DNA from: JBMOGA01 sp049318625
GTDB taxonomy: Bacteria; Pseudomonadota; Alphaproteobacteria; Rhizobiales; Hyphomicrobiaceae
DNA length: 64,000 nucleotides
Assembly: GCA_049318625.1 (NCBI GenBank)
Contig: JBMOGA010000008.1
Coordinates: 1 to 64,000 of the forward strand
Reading direction: 5' to 3'
A program made the translations under genes and the position numbers. Under the pieces are notes generated by a model. It did not search any database. It had not been told where the DNA came from and saw only the letters and a program-made list of their open reading frames with translations. Of this stretch, positions 33,839 through 42,341 are shown in pieces (the first letter of the stretch is position 1; the number at the start of each line of letters is the position of its first letter).

Positions 33839-36070
33839 ATGCACGCCAATACCCCCGAGCCGACCGGCAAACCCGTCATCACGGCCGAGATGGTCGCCGA
33901 GCACGGGCTTAAGCCGGACGAGTACAAGCGGTTGCTCGGCATTCTCGGCCGCGAGCCCTCGCTAACCGAGCTCGGCATCTTCTCGGTGATGTGGAGCGAG
34001 CATTGCTCCTACAAATCCAGCCGGGTGTGGTTGCGCACGTTGCCGACCACGGGGCCCAAGGTGATCCAGGGACCCGGCGAGAACGCCGGCGTCGTGGACC
34101 TCGGGGACGGCGATTGCGCCGTCTTCAAGATGGAAAGCCACAACCACCCGAGCTACATCGAGCCGTTCCAGGGCGCCGCCACCGGGGTCGGCGGCATCAT
34201 GCGCGACGTGTTCACGATGGGCGCCCGGCCGGTCGCCAACCTCAATGCGTTGCGGTTCGGCGATCCCAGCCATCCGCGCACCCGCCATCTGGTCTCGGGC
34301 GTCGTCTCCGGCATCGGCCATTACGGCAACTGCACCGGCGTGCCGACGGTCGGCGGCGAAACGAATTTCGACCCGGCCTACAACAACAACATCCTCGTCA
34401 ACGCGATGTGCGTCGGCCTCGCGAAGGCCGACAAGATCTTCTACTCGGCCGCCAAGGGCGTCGGGTTGCCGGTCGTCTACGTCGGCTCGAAGACGGGCCG
34501 CGACGGCATCCATGGGGCGACCATGGCATCGGCCGAGTTCGACGACAAAAGCGAGGAGAAGCGTCCGACCGTTCAGGTCGGCGATCCGTTCACCGAGAAG
34601 TTGCTGATCGAGGCCTGCCTCGAGCTGATGGCCCGCGACGTCATCATCGCCATCCAGGACATGGGCGCGGCGGGGCTCACCTCGTCGACGTCTGAGATGG
34701 CGGACAAGGGTGGCGTCGGCATCGATCTCGATCTCGACCACGTGCCCCAGCGCGAGACCGGCATGACGGCCTACGAGATGATGCTCTCGGAGAGCCAGGA
34801 GCGCATGCTGATGATTCTGAGGCCCGGCTCCGAGGCCGAAGCCGAGGTGATCTTCCGCAAGTGGGGGCTCGATTTCGCGGTGATCGGCCGGACCACCGAT
34901 ACCGGCCGCCTGGTCGTCACGCACCAGGGCCGGGTCGAGGCGGACCTGCCGGTGCCGGTGCTCGCCAACTCGGCGCCGGTGTACGAGCGCCCGTGGGTGC
35001 CGACGGTCGTCGCAAAGCCGATCCCGCCGCAGTGGGTTGCCGCGCCGAACTCGATCACCGGGGCGCTGCAGACGATGCTCGGCCACCCGCAGCTGTGCTC
35101 GCGGCGGTGGATCTGGGAGCAGTACGACCACATGGTGATGGGCGATACCGTGCAGCGGCCCGGCGGGGACGCCGCGGTGGTGCGCGTGCACGGCACCACC
35201 AAGGGGCTCGCCGTCACCTGCGACGTCACCCCTCGCTATGTCCTCGCCGATCCGGTGATGGGCACCATGCAGGCGGTCGTCGAGACGTGGCGGAACCTGA
35301 CGGCCGTCGGCGCCGATCCGATCGCCATCACCGACAACATGAACTTCGCCAATCCGGAGCGACCGGAAGTGATGGGCCAGTTCGTCGGCTCCGTGAAGGG
35401 CATGGCGGAGGCCTGCCGCGTGCTCGACTATCCGGTCGTGTCCGGCAACGTCTCGCTCTACAACGAGACCAACGGTGTCGGCATTCCGCCGACCCCGGCC
35501 ATCGGCGGGGTCGGCTTGGTGCCCGACGTCGCGAAGATGGCTTCGATGGGCCTCACGGGCGACGGCAACCTGCTGATCCTGATCGGGCGCGAGCAGGGCT
35601 GGCTCGGCCAGTCGCTCTACCAGCAGATCGTGGCGGGCCGGCTCGAGGGCGCGCCGCCGCCGGTCGACCTCGCCGACGAGATCAAGGCCGGTAACCTCGT
35701 CCGCGCGCTGATCCGCGCCGGCAAGCTCGGTGCCGTGCACGACATCAGCGATGGCGGGCTGCTGGTGGCCCTGGTGGAGATGGCGCTCGCGGGGCAACGG
35801 GGGATCGAGCTGTTCGCCTACGAAGGCCGGCTGCCGCCCCACGCCGTCTGGTTCGGCGAAGATCAGGGCCGTTACCTGCTGGAGGTTCAGCCGAACGTCG
35901 CCGAAGAAGTGGTCGAGCGGGCCCGCCTGCTGGCGCTGCCGGCGCGGATCGTCGGGCGGACCGGTGGTGACGCCATCGCGCTCAAGGGCGAGCCGGCGGT
36001 GGCGCTGGCGCAGCTGATGGAGACGCGGGAGGCGTGGTTGCCGCGTTACATGGCCGGAGCGGCGCATTGA
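33839..36070 (+). CDS. purL: phosphoribosylformylglycinamidine synthase subunit PurL
   Basis: A 743-residue small-type PurL, the length seen where PurQ and PurS are separate subunits. It converts FGAR to FGAM in purine synthesis with ATP and glutamine-derived ammonia. The N-terminus has ELGIFSVMWSEHCSYKSS, then GPGENAGVVDLGDG, KMESHNHPSYIEPFQGAATG and the repeat half with GNVSLYNET and HDISDGGL. All AIRS-fold signature blocks are present. purS and purQ are not in the window. It is followed after a strong palindromic hairpin by the bolA-like gene, a gene order common in Hyphomicrobiales. Confidence 0.97.
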   Translation: MHANTPEPTGKPVITAEMVAEHGLKPDEYKRLLGILGREPSLTELGIFSVMWSEHCSYKSSRVWLRTLPTTGPKVIQGPGENAGVVDLGDGDCAVFKMESHNHPSYIEPFQGAATGVGGIMRDVFTMGARPVANLNALRFGDPSHPRTRHLVSGVVSGIGHYGNCTGVPTVGGETNFDPAYNNNILVNAMCVGLAKADKIFYSAAKGVGLPVVYVGSKTGRDGIHGATMASAEFDDKSEEKRPTVQVGDPFTEKLLIEACLELMARDVIIAIQDMGAAGLTSSTSEMADKGGVGIDLDLDHVPQRETGMTAYEMMLSESQERMLMILRPGSEAEAEVIFRKWGLDFAVIGRTTDTGRLVVTHQGRVEADLPVPVLANSAPVYERPWVPTVVAKPIPPQWVAAPNSITGALQTMLGHPQLCSRRWIWEQYDHMVMGDTVQRPGGDAAVVRVHGTTKGLAVTCDVTPRYVLADPVMGTMQAVVETWRNLTAVGADPIAITDNMNFANPERPEVMGQFVGSVKGMAEACRVLDYPVVSGNVSLYNETNGVGIPPTPAIGGVGLVPDVAKMASMGLTGDGNLLILIGREQGWLGQSLYQQIVAGRLEGAPPPVDLADEIKAGNLVRALIRAGKLGAVHDISDGGLLVALVEMALAGQRGIELFAYEGRLPPHAVWFGEDQGRYLLEVQPNVAEEVVERARLLALPARIVGRTGGDAIALKGEPAVALAQLMETREAWLPRYMAGAAH

Positions 36071-36077
36071 CCGGCTG

Positions 36078-36113
36078 GTCCGTAGCCAGAAGGCAGGTGC
36101 CTTCTGGTCGGAC
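36078..36113. terminator. long palindromic hairpin between purL and bolA
   Basis: CCAGAAGGCA (36086-36095) and TGCCTTCTGG (36098-36107) form a perfect 10-base inverted repeat with only 2 bases between. GTCCG (36078-36082) and CGGAC (36109-36113) add a second stem outside it. There is no T-tract, so it may be a transcript-stabilising or partial termination structure rather than a classical intrinsic terminator. Confidence 0.45.
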
Positions 36114-36165
36114 CGCATCGTCCCAGCGTAGTGTCTACGATCGCCTGCCTTGGAGGTTTCGACCC

Positions 36166-36402
36166 ATGCCGATGGACGCCAGCGAGATCGAGCGACTGAT
36201 CCGCGAGAAATTTCCGGACGCCGAGATCGAGATCAAGGATCTGGCCGGCGACGGCGACCACTACTCGGCCCACGTGATCAGCTCCGCCTTCAAGGGCCGG
36301 TCGCGGGTGCAGCAGCACCAGATGGTGTACGAGGCGCTGGGCGGCCGGATGGGCGGGGTGCTGCATGCCCTCGCACTGACAACCCAACCGCGCCAGGATT
36401 GA
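36166..36402 (+). CDS. BolA-like protein
   Basis: A 78-residue BolA-family protein: the MDASEIERLIREKFPDAEIE N-terminus, the GDHYSAHVISSAFKG core, and RVQQHQMVYEALGG with the conserved His near LHALALTTQ. The short form without a Cys loop resembles the IbaG/YrbA branch. BolA proteins pair with CGFS monothiol glutaredoxins to handle Fe-S clusters; such a glutaredoxin gene lies 73 bases downstream, strong support for that role. The ATG follows TTGGAGGTTTCGACCC. Confidence 0.93.
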   Translation: MPMDASEIERLIREKFPDAEIEIKDLAGDGDHYSAHVISSAFKGRSRVQQHQMVYEALGGRMGGVLHALALTTQPRQD

Positions 36403-36475
36403 CTTCGCCTGGGGCCAAGCACCATGTTCGGGAAGCACAACGGGCGGCCTTGACCCGCCTCATCGGGAGAGACCC

Positions 36476-36832
<357 letters not shown>

Positions 36833-36846
36833 TCGCAGGTCTGCCA

Positions 36847-36877
36847 GACCGCCCGCTGAAACGGGCGGTCTCCTTTC
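36847..36877 (+). terminator. rho-independent terminator after grxD
   Basis: GACCGCCCG (36847-36855), loop CTGAAA, CGGGCGGTC (36862-36870), followed by TCCTTTC. A 9-base GC-rich stem placed directly after the grxD stop. Confidence 0.8.
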
Positions 36878-36937
36878 GGCCGCGTTCACACGATGCTATG
36901 GATGGCGCGTGGTGGAACGGGTGCGGAGACGGCGGGC

Positions 36938-37999
36938 ATGCGGCTCGGCGGGCGGCGGTTTCTTCTCAGTCTCGCCATCATCGGCGCCAGCGTGTGCCTT
37001 GCGCTCGGCGTGACGCTGCCGATCATCAGGCTCACCAAGTACATTTTCTGGACGACCGAGCATTCGCTGATCTCGACCGTCAAGGTTCTGATCCGCGACG
37101 GGCAGGTGTTCCTCGGCACCACCGTGCTGGTGTTTTCGGTGGTGCTGCCGGCGCTCAAGCTGCTCTATCTGCTGCTGGTGTCCACGCTGCCGGAGCACGA
37201 GATCCTGCGCCAGCGGCGGCGGCTCAAGGCACTTGAATGGCTCGGCAAATGGTCGATGCACGACGTCCTCGTGCTGGCGCTGACCATCTTTTTCATCAAG
37301 AGCCAGAGCGTCTACGACGCGCGCAGCCTGACGGGCGTCTACTTCTTCACGGCGGCTGTGGTCCTGATGATCCTGGCCTACGCTTGGCTGCGGGTGGACC
37401 GGGTCGAACGGCCGGGCGCCGCCGCGGTGCCCGCAGTTGCACCACCGCAGCCGATCGGGCCCGCTGCCGTGCCGACGTTCGGGCGTACGTTTCGCAATTT
37501 CCTTCTGAGTTTCCTGATTATCGTTGCGACGGTTTTCTTTGCGCTCGGCATCATCCTGCCGGTGATCCGCTTCACGACGGTCTTCGTCTGGACCAACGAG
37601 CATTCGATCGCGACGATCACCTACGCGCTCTATCAGAAGGGTGAGCACTTCCTGTGTTTCGTTCTATTTTTGTTCTCAATCTTGTTTCCGTTCCTGAAGC
37701 TGTTCTATCTGCTCACCCTCGTCACCTCGCCGGATCTCAACCCGGACTTCCGGGCACGCAGCATCTCTACCATGGAGTGGCTCGGGCGCTACTCGATGAC
37801 GGACGTGATGGTGCTCGCGCTGATGATCTTCTACGTGAACTCGTCCGGCTATACGGAGGCGACCGTGCTGCCCGGCGTGTACTTCTTCGCAGCCTCGGCG
37901 TTGATGACGATGCTGGCCTACGGTTGGGCGCACTCGGTGCCGGCGCGGGCCGTCGCGCCGGTGGCGCTGGTCGAGGCGCGCAAAGAAAAAGCCGCCTGA
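36938..37999 (+). CDS. tandem paraquat-inducible protein A-like membrane protein
   Basis: A 353-residue inner-membrane protein made of two similar halves, each with four predicted helices. Each half shows the order LPIIRLTKYIFWTTEHS / LPVIRFTTVFVWTNEHS, a FP/LP-LKL(L/F)YLL helix and the PqiA signature WSMHDVLVLAL / YSMTDVMVLAL, so it is an internal duplication of a PqiA domain. The cysteine-rich motif of some PqiA proteins is absent. PqiA proteins belong to envelope lipid-transport systems, but no MCE partner gene is near. The ATG at 36938 is preferred since earlier in-frame ATGs lie almost on the grxD terminator. Confidence 0.78.
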   Translation: MRLGGRRFLLSLAIIGASVCLALGVTLPIIRLTKYIFWTTEHSLISTVKVLIRDGQVFLGTTVLVFSVVLPALKLLYLLLVSTLPEHEILRQRRRLKALEWLGKWSMHDVLVLALTIFFIKSQSVYDARSLTGVYFFTAAVVLMILAYAWLRVDRVERPGAAAVPAVAPPQPIGPAAVPTFGRTFRNFLLSFLIIVATVFFALGIILPVIRFTTVFVWTNEHSIATITYALYQKGEHFLCFVLFLFSILFPFLKLFYLLTLVTSPDLNPDFRARSISTMEWLGRYSMTDVMVLALMIFYVNSSGYTEATVLPGVYFFAASALMTMLAYGWAHSVPARAVAPVALVEARKEKAA

Positions 38000-38010
38000 G
38001 GGGCGGCTTT
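37988..38010. terminator. bidirectional terminator between the PqiA-like gene and rpsD
   Basis: AAAGCCGCC (37988-37996), loop TGAGG, GGCGGCTTT (38002-38010). T-runs follow the stem on both strands, so it can end both the plus-strand PqiA-like transcript (overlapping its stop codon) and the minus-strand rpsD transcript that stops 32 bases away. Confidence 0.82.
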
Positions 38011-38041
38011 CTCGTCGGTCGGGAGCGATCGGGGCGCCGGA

Positions 38042-38659
38042 TCAGCGGCTGTAGAATTCGACCACCAGATTGGGCTCCATGACGATCGGGAACGGGACGT
38101 CCGCGAGGCCCGGGGTCCGGATGAACTTGGCGACCATCTTGGTGTGATCGGCCTCGATGTAATCCGGCACGTCGCGCTCCGGGCTCTTGACGGCTTCGAG
38201 CACGAGCGGAAGCTGCTTCGCCTTCTCGCGCAGCTCGATCACGTCGCCGATGCGGACGCGAAAGCTCGGCACGGTGACCTTGCGGCCGTTCACCGTGACG
38301 TGGCCGTGGCTCACGATCTGGCGGGCGGCGAACGGGGTCGGCACCAGCTTGGCGCGATAGACGACGGCGTCGAGGCGGCGCTCGAGCAGACCGATGAGGT
38401 GCTCGGAGGTCGAGCCCTTCATGCGGGCGGCCTCGCCGTAGATGCGGCGGAACTGGCGCTCGCCGATGTTGGCATAGTAGCCCTTGAGCTTCTGCTTGGC
38501 GCGCAGCTGCTGGCCGAAATCGGACAGCTTGCCGGTGCGGGCCGAGCCATGCTGACCCGGGCGGGATTCACGCTTGTTCAGTGGGCTCTTGGGCCGGCCC
38601 CAGATATTCTCGCCGAGGCGGCGGTCGATCTTGTGCTTCGCTTGCACGCGTTTCGTCAT
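38042..38659 (-). CDS. rpsD: 30S ribosomal protein S4
   Basis: A 205-residue S4 protein: a basic N-terminus with LGENIWGRPKSPLNKRESRPGQHG, LGDFG-type start of the S4 body (GKLSDFGQQLRAKQKLKGYY), and the S4 RNA-binding domain (RRLDAVVYRAKLVPTPFAARQIVSHGHVTV). It binds 16S rRNA early in 30S assembly. It stands alone, apart from the alpha/S13/S11 operon, as is usual in Hyphomicrobiales. A UUCG-loop terminator upstream (38764) isolates it from the preceding gene. Confidence 0.98.
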   Translation of the reverse strand: MTKRVQAKHKIDRRLGENIWGRPKSPLNKRESRPGQHGSARTGKLSDFGQQLRAKQKLKGYYANIGERQFRRIYGEAARMKGSTSEHLIGLLERRLDAVVYRAKLVPTPFAARQIVSHGHVTVNGRKVTVPSFRVRIGDVIELREKAKQLPLVLEAVKSPERDVPDYIEADHTKMVAKFIRTPGLADVPFPIVMEPNLVVEFYSR

Positions 38660-38763
38660 TCCGGCACTCCACGTGTCGCTTGTGTGATGGCGATGGAGCG
38701 CCCCCTCCTCTGCCCCCGGGTGGGAGCCGACAGGTCACGACCAAGGTGTCGAGACCGCGGGTG

Positions 38764-38794
38764 CGCAAATAAAACGCGGACCCGAAGGCCCGCG
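38764..38794 (-). terminator. rho-independent terminator with UUCG tetraloop
   Basis: On the minus strand CGCGGGCC-TTCG-GGTCCGCG (38794 to 38775) is followed by TTTTATTT. The 8-pair stem closed by the very stable UUCG loop ends the transcript of the hypothetical gene at 38844-39464 before rpsD. Confidence 0.88.
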
Positions 38795-38843
38795 CTGGGG
38801 TCTTTTAGCGATGCGGCCGGCCGACGTCAATGCCGGCGGCCCG

Positions 38844-39464
38844 CTACTTTTTCGCGGGGGCGTTGGCGGCCGGCGCGACCGCAGCCGGCGTCGCAGCCTC
38901 GGCCTTGTTCAGCGGGGGACCGGCCTTCACGTAAGTGGTGATCGCCTCGCGCACCGCCTTGCACTGCTCGTCGGTGAGCTTGCGGGACGGCGCCTCGGTT
39001 TCACTGAGTACGACCTGCTTGTCGCCCTGCTGCTCGACCAGCTTAACCTTGCCGTTCAGCATCATCACGACGGTGAGATGCAGCTGGCTGATATAGACCA
39101 GCTGCTGCTCGGTCCATTTCTTCTTGTTTTCCTCGCGCAGCATCAAGGACCGGTAATTGGCGACCTGGTCTTCCGCCAACTCGCAGCCCTGGGCGTGGGC
39201 CGTCAGGCGCGCCTGCATGATGACGTCCCGTGCCACGTCGACGGGCACCATCACGGCATCGCGCTGCTTCTTGTCGATGACGATGGTCTTGTTGTCCGGA
39301 GTCGTGAACTTCTGCGGGGTGAGCTGCCACGCGTAGTCCATGTATTTGCGGACGGCCTGCTCGCTGAGCTGGGTTTGGCCCTGCGCCAGGACATTCCCCA
39401 GCTGAGCCGCAAGCGCGATCGAGCCGGCCACCGCCCAAAGTCCTGCTCTGCGCATCAACTCCAT
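38844..39464 (-). CDS. hypothetical secreted protein
   Basis: A 206-residue protein with an N-terminal signal peptide (about 1-28, LWAVAGSIALAAQLGNVLAQ). The body has LSEQAVRKYMDYAWQLTP and KTIVIDKKQRDAVMVPVDVA; the C-terminus is an Ala/Pro-rich tail (AATPAAVAPAANAPAKK). Two Cys (CELAEDQ, DEQCKAV) might pair. I do not recognise the family; it is probably periplasmic. It lies between trmJ-like and rpsD genes and ends at a clear terminator. The start at 39464 follows GGGAG; the ATG three codons later is possible. Confidence 0.75.
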   Translation of the reverse strand: MELMRRAGLWAVAGSIALAAQLGNVLAQGQTQLSEQAVRKYMDYAWQLTPQKFTTPDNKTIVIDKKQRDAVMVPVDVARDVIMQARLTAHAQGCELAEDQVANYRSLMLREENKKKWTEQQLVYISQLHLTVVMMLNGKVKLVEQQGDKQVVLSETEAPSRKLTDEQCKAVREAITTYVKAGPPLNKAEAATPAAVAPAANAPAKK

Positions 39465-39565
39465 GATCTCCCGAGCTCCCGCTTCTCTCGCCTCGTTGTG
39501 CCGGCGATTGTCGTGCGTCCGCCGTGACGCGACGGGGGGGTGGTTCGACTTCAAAGGCGGCAACA

Positions 39566-40822
39566 TCATGGCGCTTTGCGCCCCACTCCCTTGCCCTGGG
39601 CCAACGTTGCGACGATGCCACGGAAAGTTCGCACCTCCTGCTCGGTCGGCGCGGCCCGCGACAGCATCGTCCGCAGGTTCCGCGAGACGGTCGAACGACG
39701 ATGGGAGGGATTGAAAAACCCGAGCCGCTCGAGCTCGCTCTCCATATGCTCGAACAGTCCGAGCAGTTCGGCCTTGGTCGCCGGGCGGTCGTCGCGGAGA
39801 TTGATGCCCGTGGTCAGCGGGGTCTCGTAAGTGGTGACACGCCCGAGCGAGGCCCGATCGTCGGCCCGCATCCATTCGTAACCGAGGATCAGGACCGCCT
39901 GGGCGAGGTTGATCGAGGCGAAGCGGCTGTTCACCGGGATCATGACGATGGCGTCGGCATTGGCGACCTCGTTGGTCTCGAGGCCATTGCGCTCGCGGCC
40001 GAACAGGATGCCGCAGCGCTCGCCGGCGGCGATCCGCGTTCGCAGTTCGGCGACCGCCTCGACCGGTGTCAGCACCGGCTTCTTCAGGTCGCGCTGGCGG
40101 GCTGTGGTGGCGCACAACCAATTGAGATCGCCGATGGCTTGGTCGAGCGTCGGATAGGCGACCGCGTCGTCGACCACGAAGTTGGCGCCGGAGGCCGCGA
40201 AACGTGCCTTCTCGTTGGGCCAGCCGTCGCGCGGGGCGACGAGACGGAGCGCATCGAGGCCGAAGTTGCCCATGGCGCGGGCCACCATGCCGATGTTGTC
40301 GGCGAGTTGGGGTTCCATCAGCACGATGGCCGGCGTTTCGCCATCGCCGGCGAACGGCGCCCCCACCATGTCGGCGCGACGGACGCCGTGACGGAGCTTG
40401 CGGATGACACGCCGGGCCCAGAACCAGAAATCCTCACCAGCCCAGGTGCGGACCAGATGATCGAGCGAGGCGAACGCGCCGGTGCGGTCGCCGTCGCCTT
40501 CGATCGCGAGGCCCGACGGTCCGCCGGAGCCGATTTCGATGCGGCGGTAGCTGGCGACGAACTGGTCGAGCGTGGCAATGCCGGCGCTTGCGGTCTCGCG
40601 CCGGCAGCCAGGGCAAATAGCCCCCGCCGCCTCGCATTTCAGCTCGGCGCAGTAGGTCAGAACCGGGTCGACCGTTTCCCGGTCGAGGCCCGGAATAGCG
40701 AGTGATTCCAAGCCGCGGTCGATCGTCGTCTCATGCAGGGCCTGGACGACGGTGGCGACCGTCACGGCGGTTCCGGCAACCACCGGACGGGGGTGTTCTC
40801 CACCCGTCTCGAGGGCGATCAT
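39566..40822 (-). CDS. trmJ: TrmJ-type SPOUT RNA methyltransferase with N-terminal DUF433-like, four-Cys extension
   Basis: A 418-residue protein. Residues about 165-415 are a TrmJ-like tRNA (Cm32/Um32) 2'-O-methyltransferase: EPQLADNIGMVARAMGNFG, FGRERNGLETNEV and SINLAQAVLILGYEW are the three SPOUT knot motifs. Ahead of these, residues about 10-55 look like a DUF433 domain (VVAGTAVTVATVVQAL). Cys 58, 63, 70 and 73 (ending CPGC) could bind zinc, and a helical linker follows. Typical TrmJ proteins are about 245-280 residues and start just before the EPQ motif. No ribosome site precedes the internal ATG at that point, so a true fusion is likely. The exact start (ATG 40822 or GTG 40864) is uncertain. 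Confidence 0.8.
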   Translation of the reverse strand: MIALETGGEHPRPVVAGTAVTVATVVQALHETTIDRGLESLAIPGLDRETVDPVLTYCAELKCEAAGAICPGCRRETASAGIATLDQFVASYRRIEIGSGGPSGLAIEGDGDRTGAFASLDHLVRTWAGEDFWFWARRVIRKLRHGVRRADMVGAPFAGDGETPAIVLMEPQLADNIGMVARAMGNFGLDALRLVAPRDGWPNEKARFAASGANFVVDDAVAYPTLDQAIGDLNWLCATTARQRDLKKPVLTPVEAVAELRTRIAAGERCGILFGRERNGLETNEVANADAIVMIPVNSRFASINLAQAVLILGYEWMRADDRASLGRVTTYETPLTTGINLRDDRPATKAELLGLFEHMESELERLGFFNPSHRRSTVSRNLRTMLSRAAPTEQEVRTFRGIVATLAQGKGVGRKAP

Positions 40823-40992
40823 GGCCTCGGGCGCCGCCCTGTTCCGGCTTTCCCCCTCGCTCACGGTGTCACAATCATCCCTTCCGCTACTTGGCTCGCG
40901 GCTCCGGCACCGCTATTCGTCCGCTCGCCAGGAGCGCGGCGGGCGCGGACGCACTCCTGAGTCCTCCTTGTCCCGCGCAGACGGGTGACGTC

Positions 40993-42207
40993 ATGCAGAA
41001 AATCAAGGTGAAGGGTACCGTCGTCGAGCTCGACGGCGACGAGATGACCCGGATCATCTGGAAATACATCAAAGATAAGCTGATCCATCCCTATCTCGAC
41101 GTCAATCTCGAGTACTATGATCTCGGCGTCGAGTACCGCGACAAGACCAACGATCAGGTGACCATCGACGCCGCCAACGCCATCAAGCGGCACGGCGTCG
41201 GTGTCAAGTGCGCGACCATCACGCCCGACGAAGGGCGCGTGAAGGAGTTCGGGCTCAAGGAAATGTGGAAGAGCCCCAACGGGACGATCCGCAACATCCT
41301 CGGCGGCGTTATCTTCCGCGAACCCATCATCTGCAAGAACGTGCCGCGTCTGGTGCCCGGCTGGACGCAGCCGATCATCGTCGGCCGCCACGCTTTCGGC
41401 GACCAGTATCGCGCCACCGACTTCAGGTTCCCGGGCAAGGGCACGCTGACCATCAAGTTCGTCGGCGAGGACGGCACGGTGATCGAGCGCGAGGTCTTCA
41501 AGGCGCCCGGCAGCGGCGTAGCGATGGCCATGTACAATCTCGACGAGTCGATCCGCGAGTTCGCGCGTGCCTCGCTGAACTATGGCCTCGCCCGCAACTA
41601 TCCGGTCTACCTGTCGACCAAGAACACCATCCTCAAGGCCTATGACGGGCGCTTCAAGGACATCTTCCAGGAAGTGTACGAGAAGGACTTCAAGGCCGAG
41701 TTCGAGAAGCGCAAGCTCGTCTACGAGCACCGCCTGATCGACGACATGGTGGCCTCGGCGCTCAAGTGGTCCGGCGGCTACGTGTGGGCGTGCAAGAACT
41801 ACGACGGCGACGTGCAGTCCGACACGGTGGCCCAGGGCTTCGGCTCGCTCGGCCTGATGACGTCGGTGCTGATGACGCCCGACGGTCAGACGGTGGAAGC
41901 GGAAGCGGCGCACGGCACCGTCACGCGCCACTACCGCGAGCATCAGAAGGGCAAGGAGACGTCGACCAACTCGATCGCGTCGATCTTCGCCTGGACGCGG
42001 GGCCTCGCCCATCGCGCCAAGCTCGACGACAACGCCGACCTCGCCCGCTTCGCGGCGACGCTGGAGAAGGTCTCGGTCGACACCGTGGAAGCCGGCGCCA
42101 TGACCAAGGATTTGGCCCTGCTGGTCGGTGATCGTCAGGCGTGGCTGTCGACGACCGGCTTCCTCGACAAGATCGACGAGAACCTGAAAAAGGCCATGGG
42201 CGCCTGA
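40993..42207 (+). CDS. icd: NADP-dependent isocitrate dehydrogenase
   Basis: A 404-residue isocitrate dehydrogenase of the eukaryote-like dimeric type usual in alphaproteobacteria. It shows VELDGDEMTRIIW at the start, TITPDEGRVKEFGLKEMWKS, substrate residues in the NGTIRNILGG stretch, LSTKNTILKAYDG, and EAAHGTVTRHYR near the cofactor site. It oxidatively decarboxylates isocitrate to 2-oxoglutarate, making NADPH. It is divergent from the trmJ-like gene (170-base gap) and followed by a strong terminator. Confidence 0.97.
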   Translation: MQKIKVKGTVVELDGDEMTRIIWKYIKDKLIHPYLDVNLEYYDLGVEYRDKTNDQVTIDAANAIKRHGVGVKCATITPDEGRVKEFGLKEMWKSPNGTIRNILGGVIFREPIICKNVPRLVPGWTQPIIVGRHAFGDQYRATDFRFPGKGTLTIKFVGEDGTVIEREVFKAPGSGVAMAMYNLDESIREFARASLNYGLARNYPVYLSTKNTILKAYDGRFKDIFQEVYEKDFKAEFEKRKLVYEHRLIDDMVASALKWSGGYVWACKNYDGDVQSDTVAQGFGSLGLMTSVLMTPDGQTVEAEAAHGTVTRHYREHQKGKETSTNSIASIFAWTRGLAHRAKLDDNADLARFAATLEKVSVDTVEAGAMTKDLALLVGDRQAWLSTTGFLDKIDENLKKAMGA

Positions 42208-42231
42208 TCGGCGCTCGTTGGATCGCTATGG

Positions 42232-42275
42232 GGCGCGGGGGTGGCTGTCGGCCGCCGCCGCGCCTCTTTTCATTT
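42232..42275 (+). terminator. rho-independent terminator after icd
   Basis: GGCGCGG (42232-42238) pairs with CCGCGCC (42258-42264), and inside it GGTGGC (42240-42245) pairs with GCCGCC (42251-42256), one G-G mismatch apart. TCTTTTCATTT follows. It lies 24 bases after the icd stop. Confidence 0.78.
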
Positions 42276-42341
42276 CCGGCGACAGCGGAGCATTAACCTA
42301 TCTATGGTGGAAAAGGAGGCCCACGGTCAAAGAGCGCCGCG

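Noticed and set aside
33962..36118. Open frame of about 718 codons opposite purL
   Set aside because: Antisense shadow of purL; no family features.
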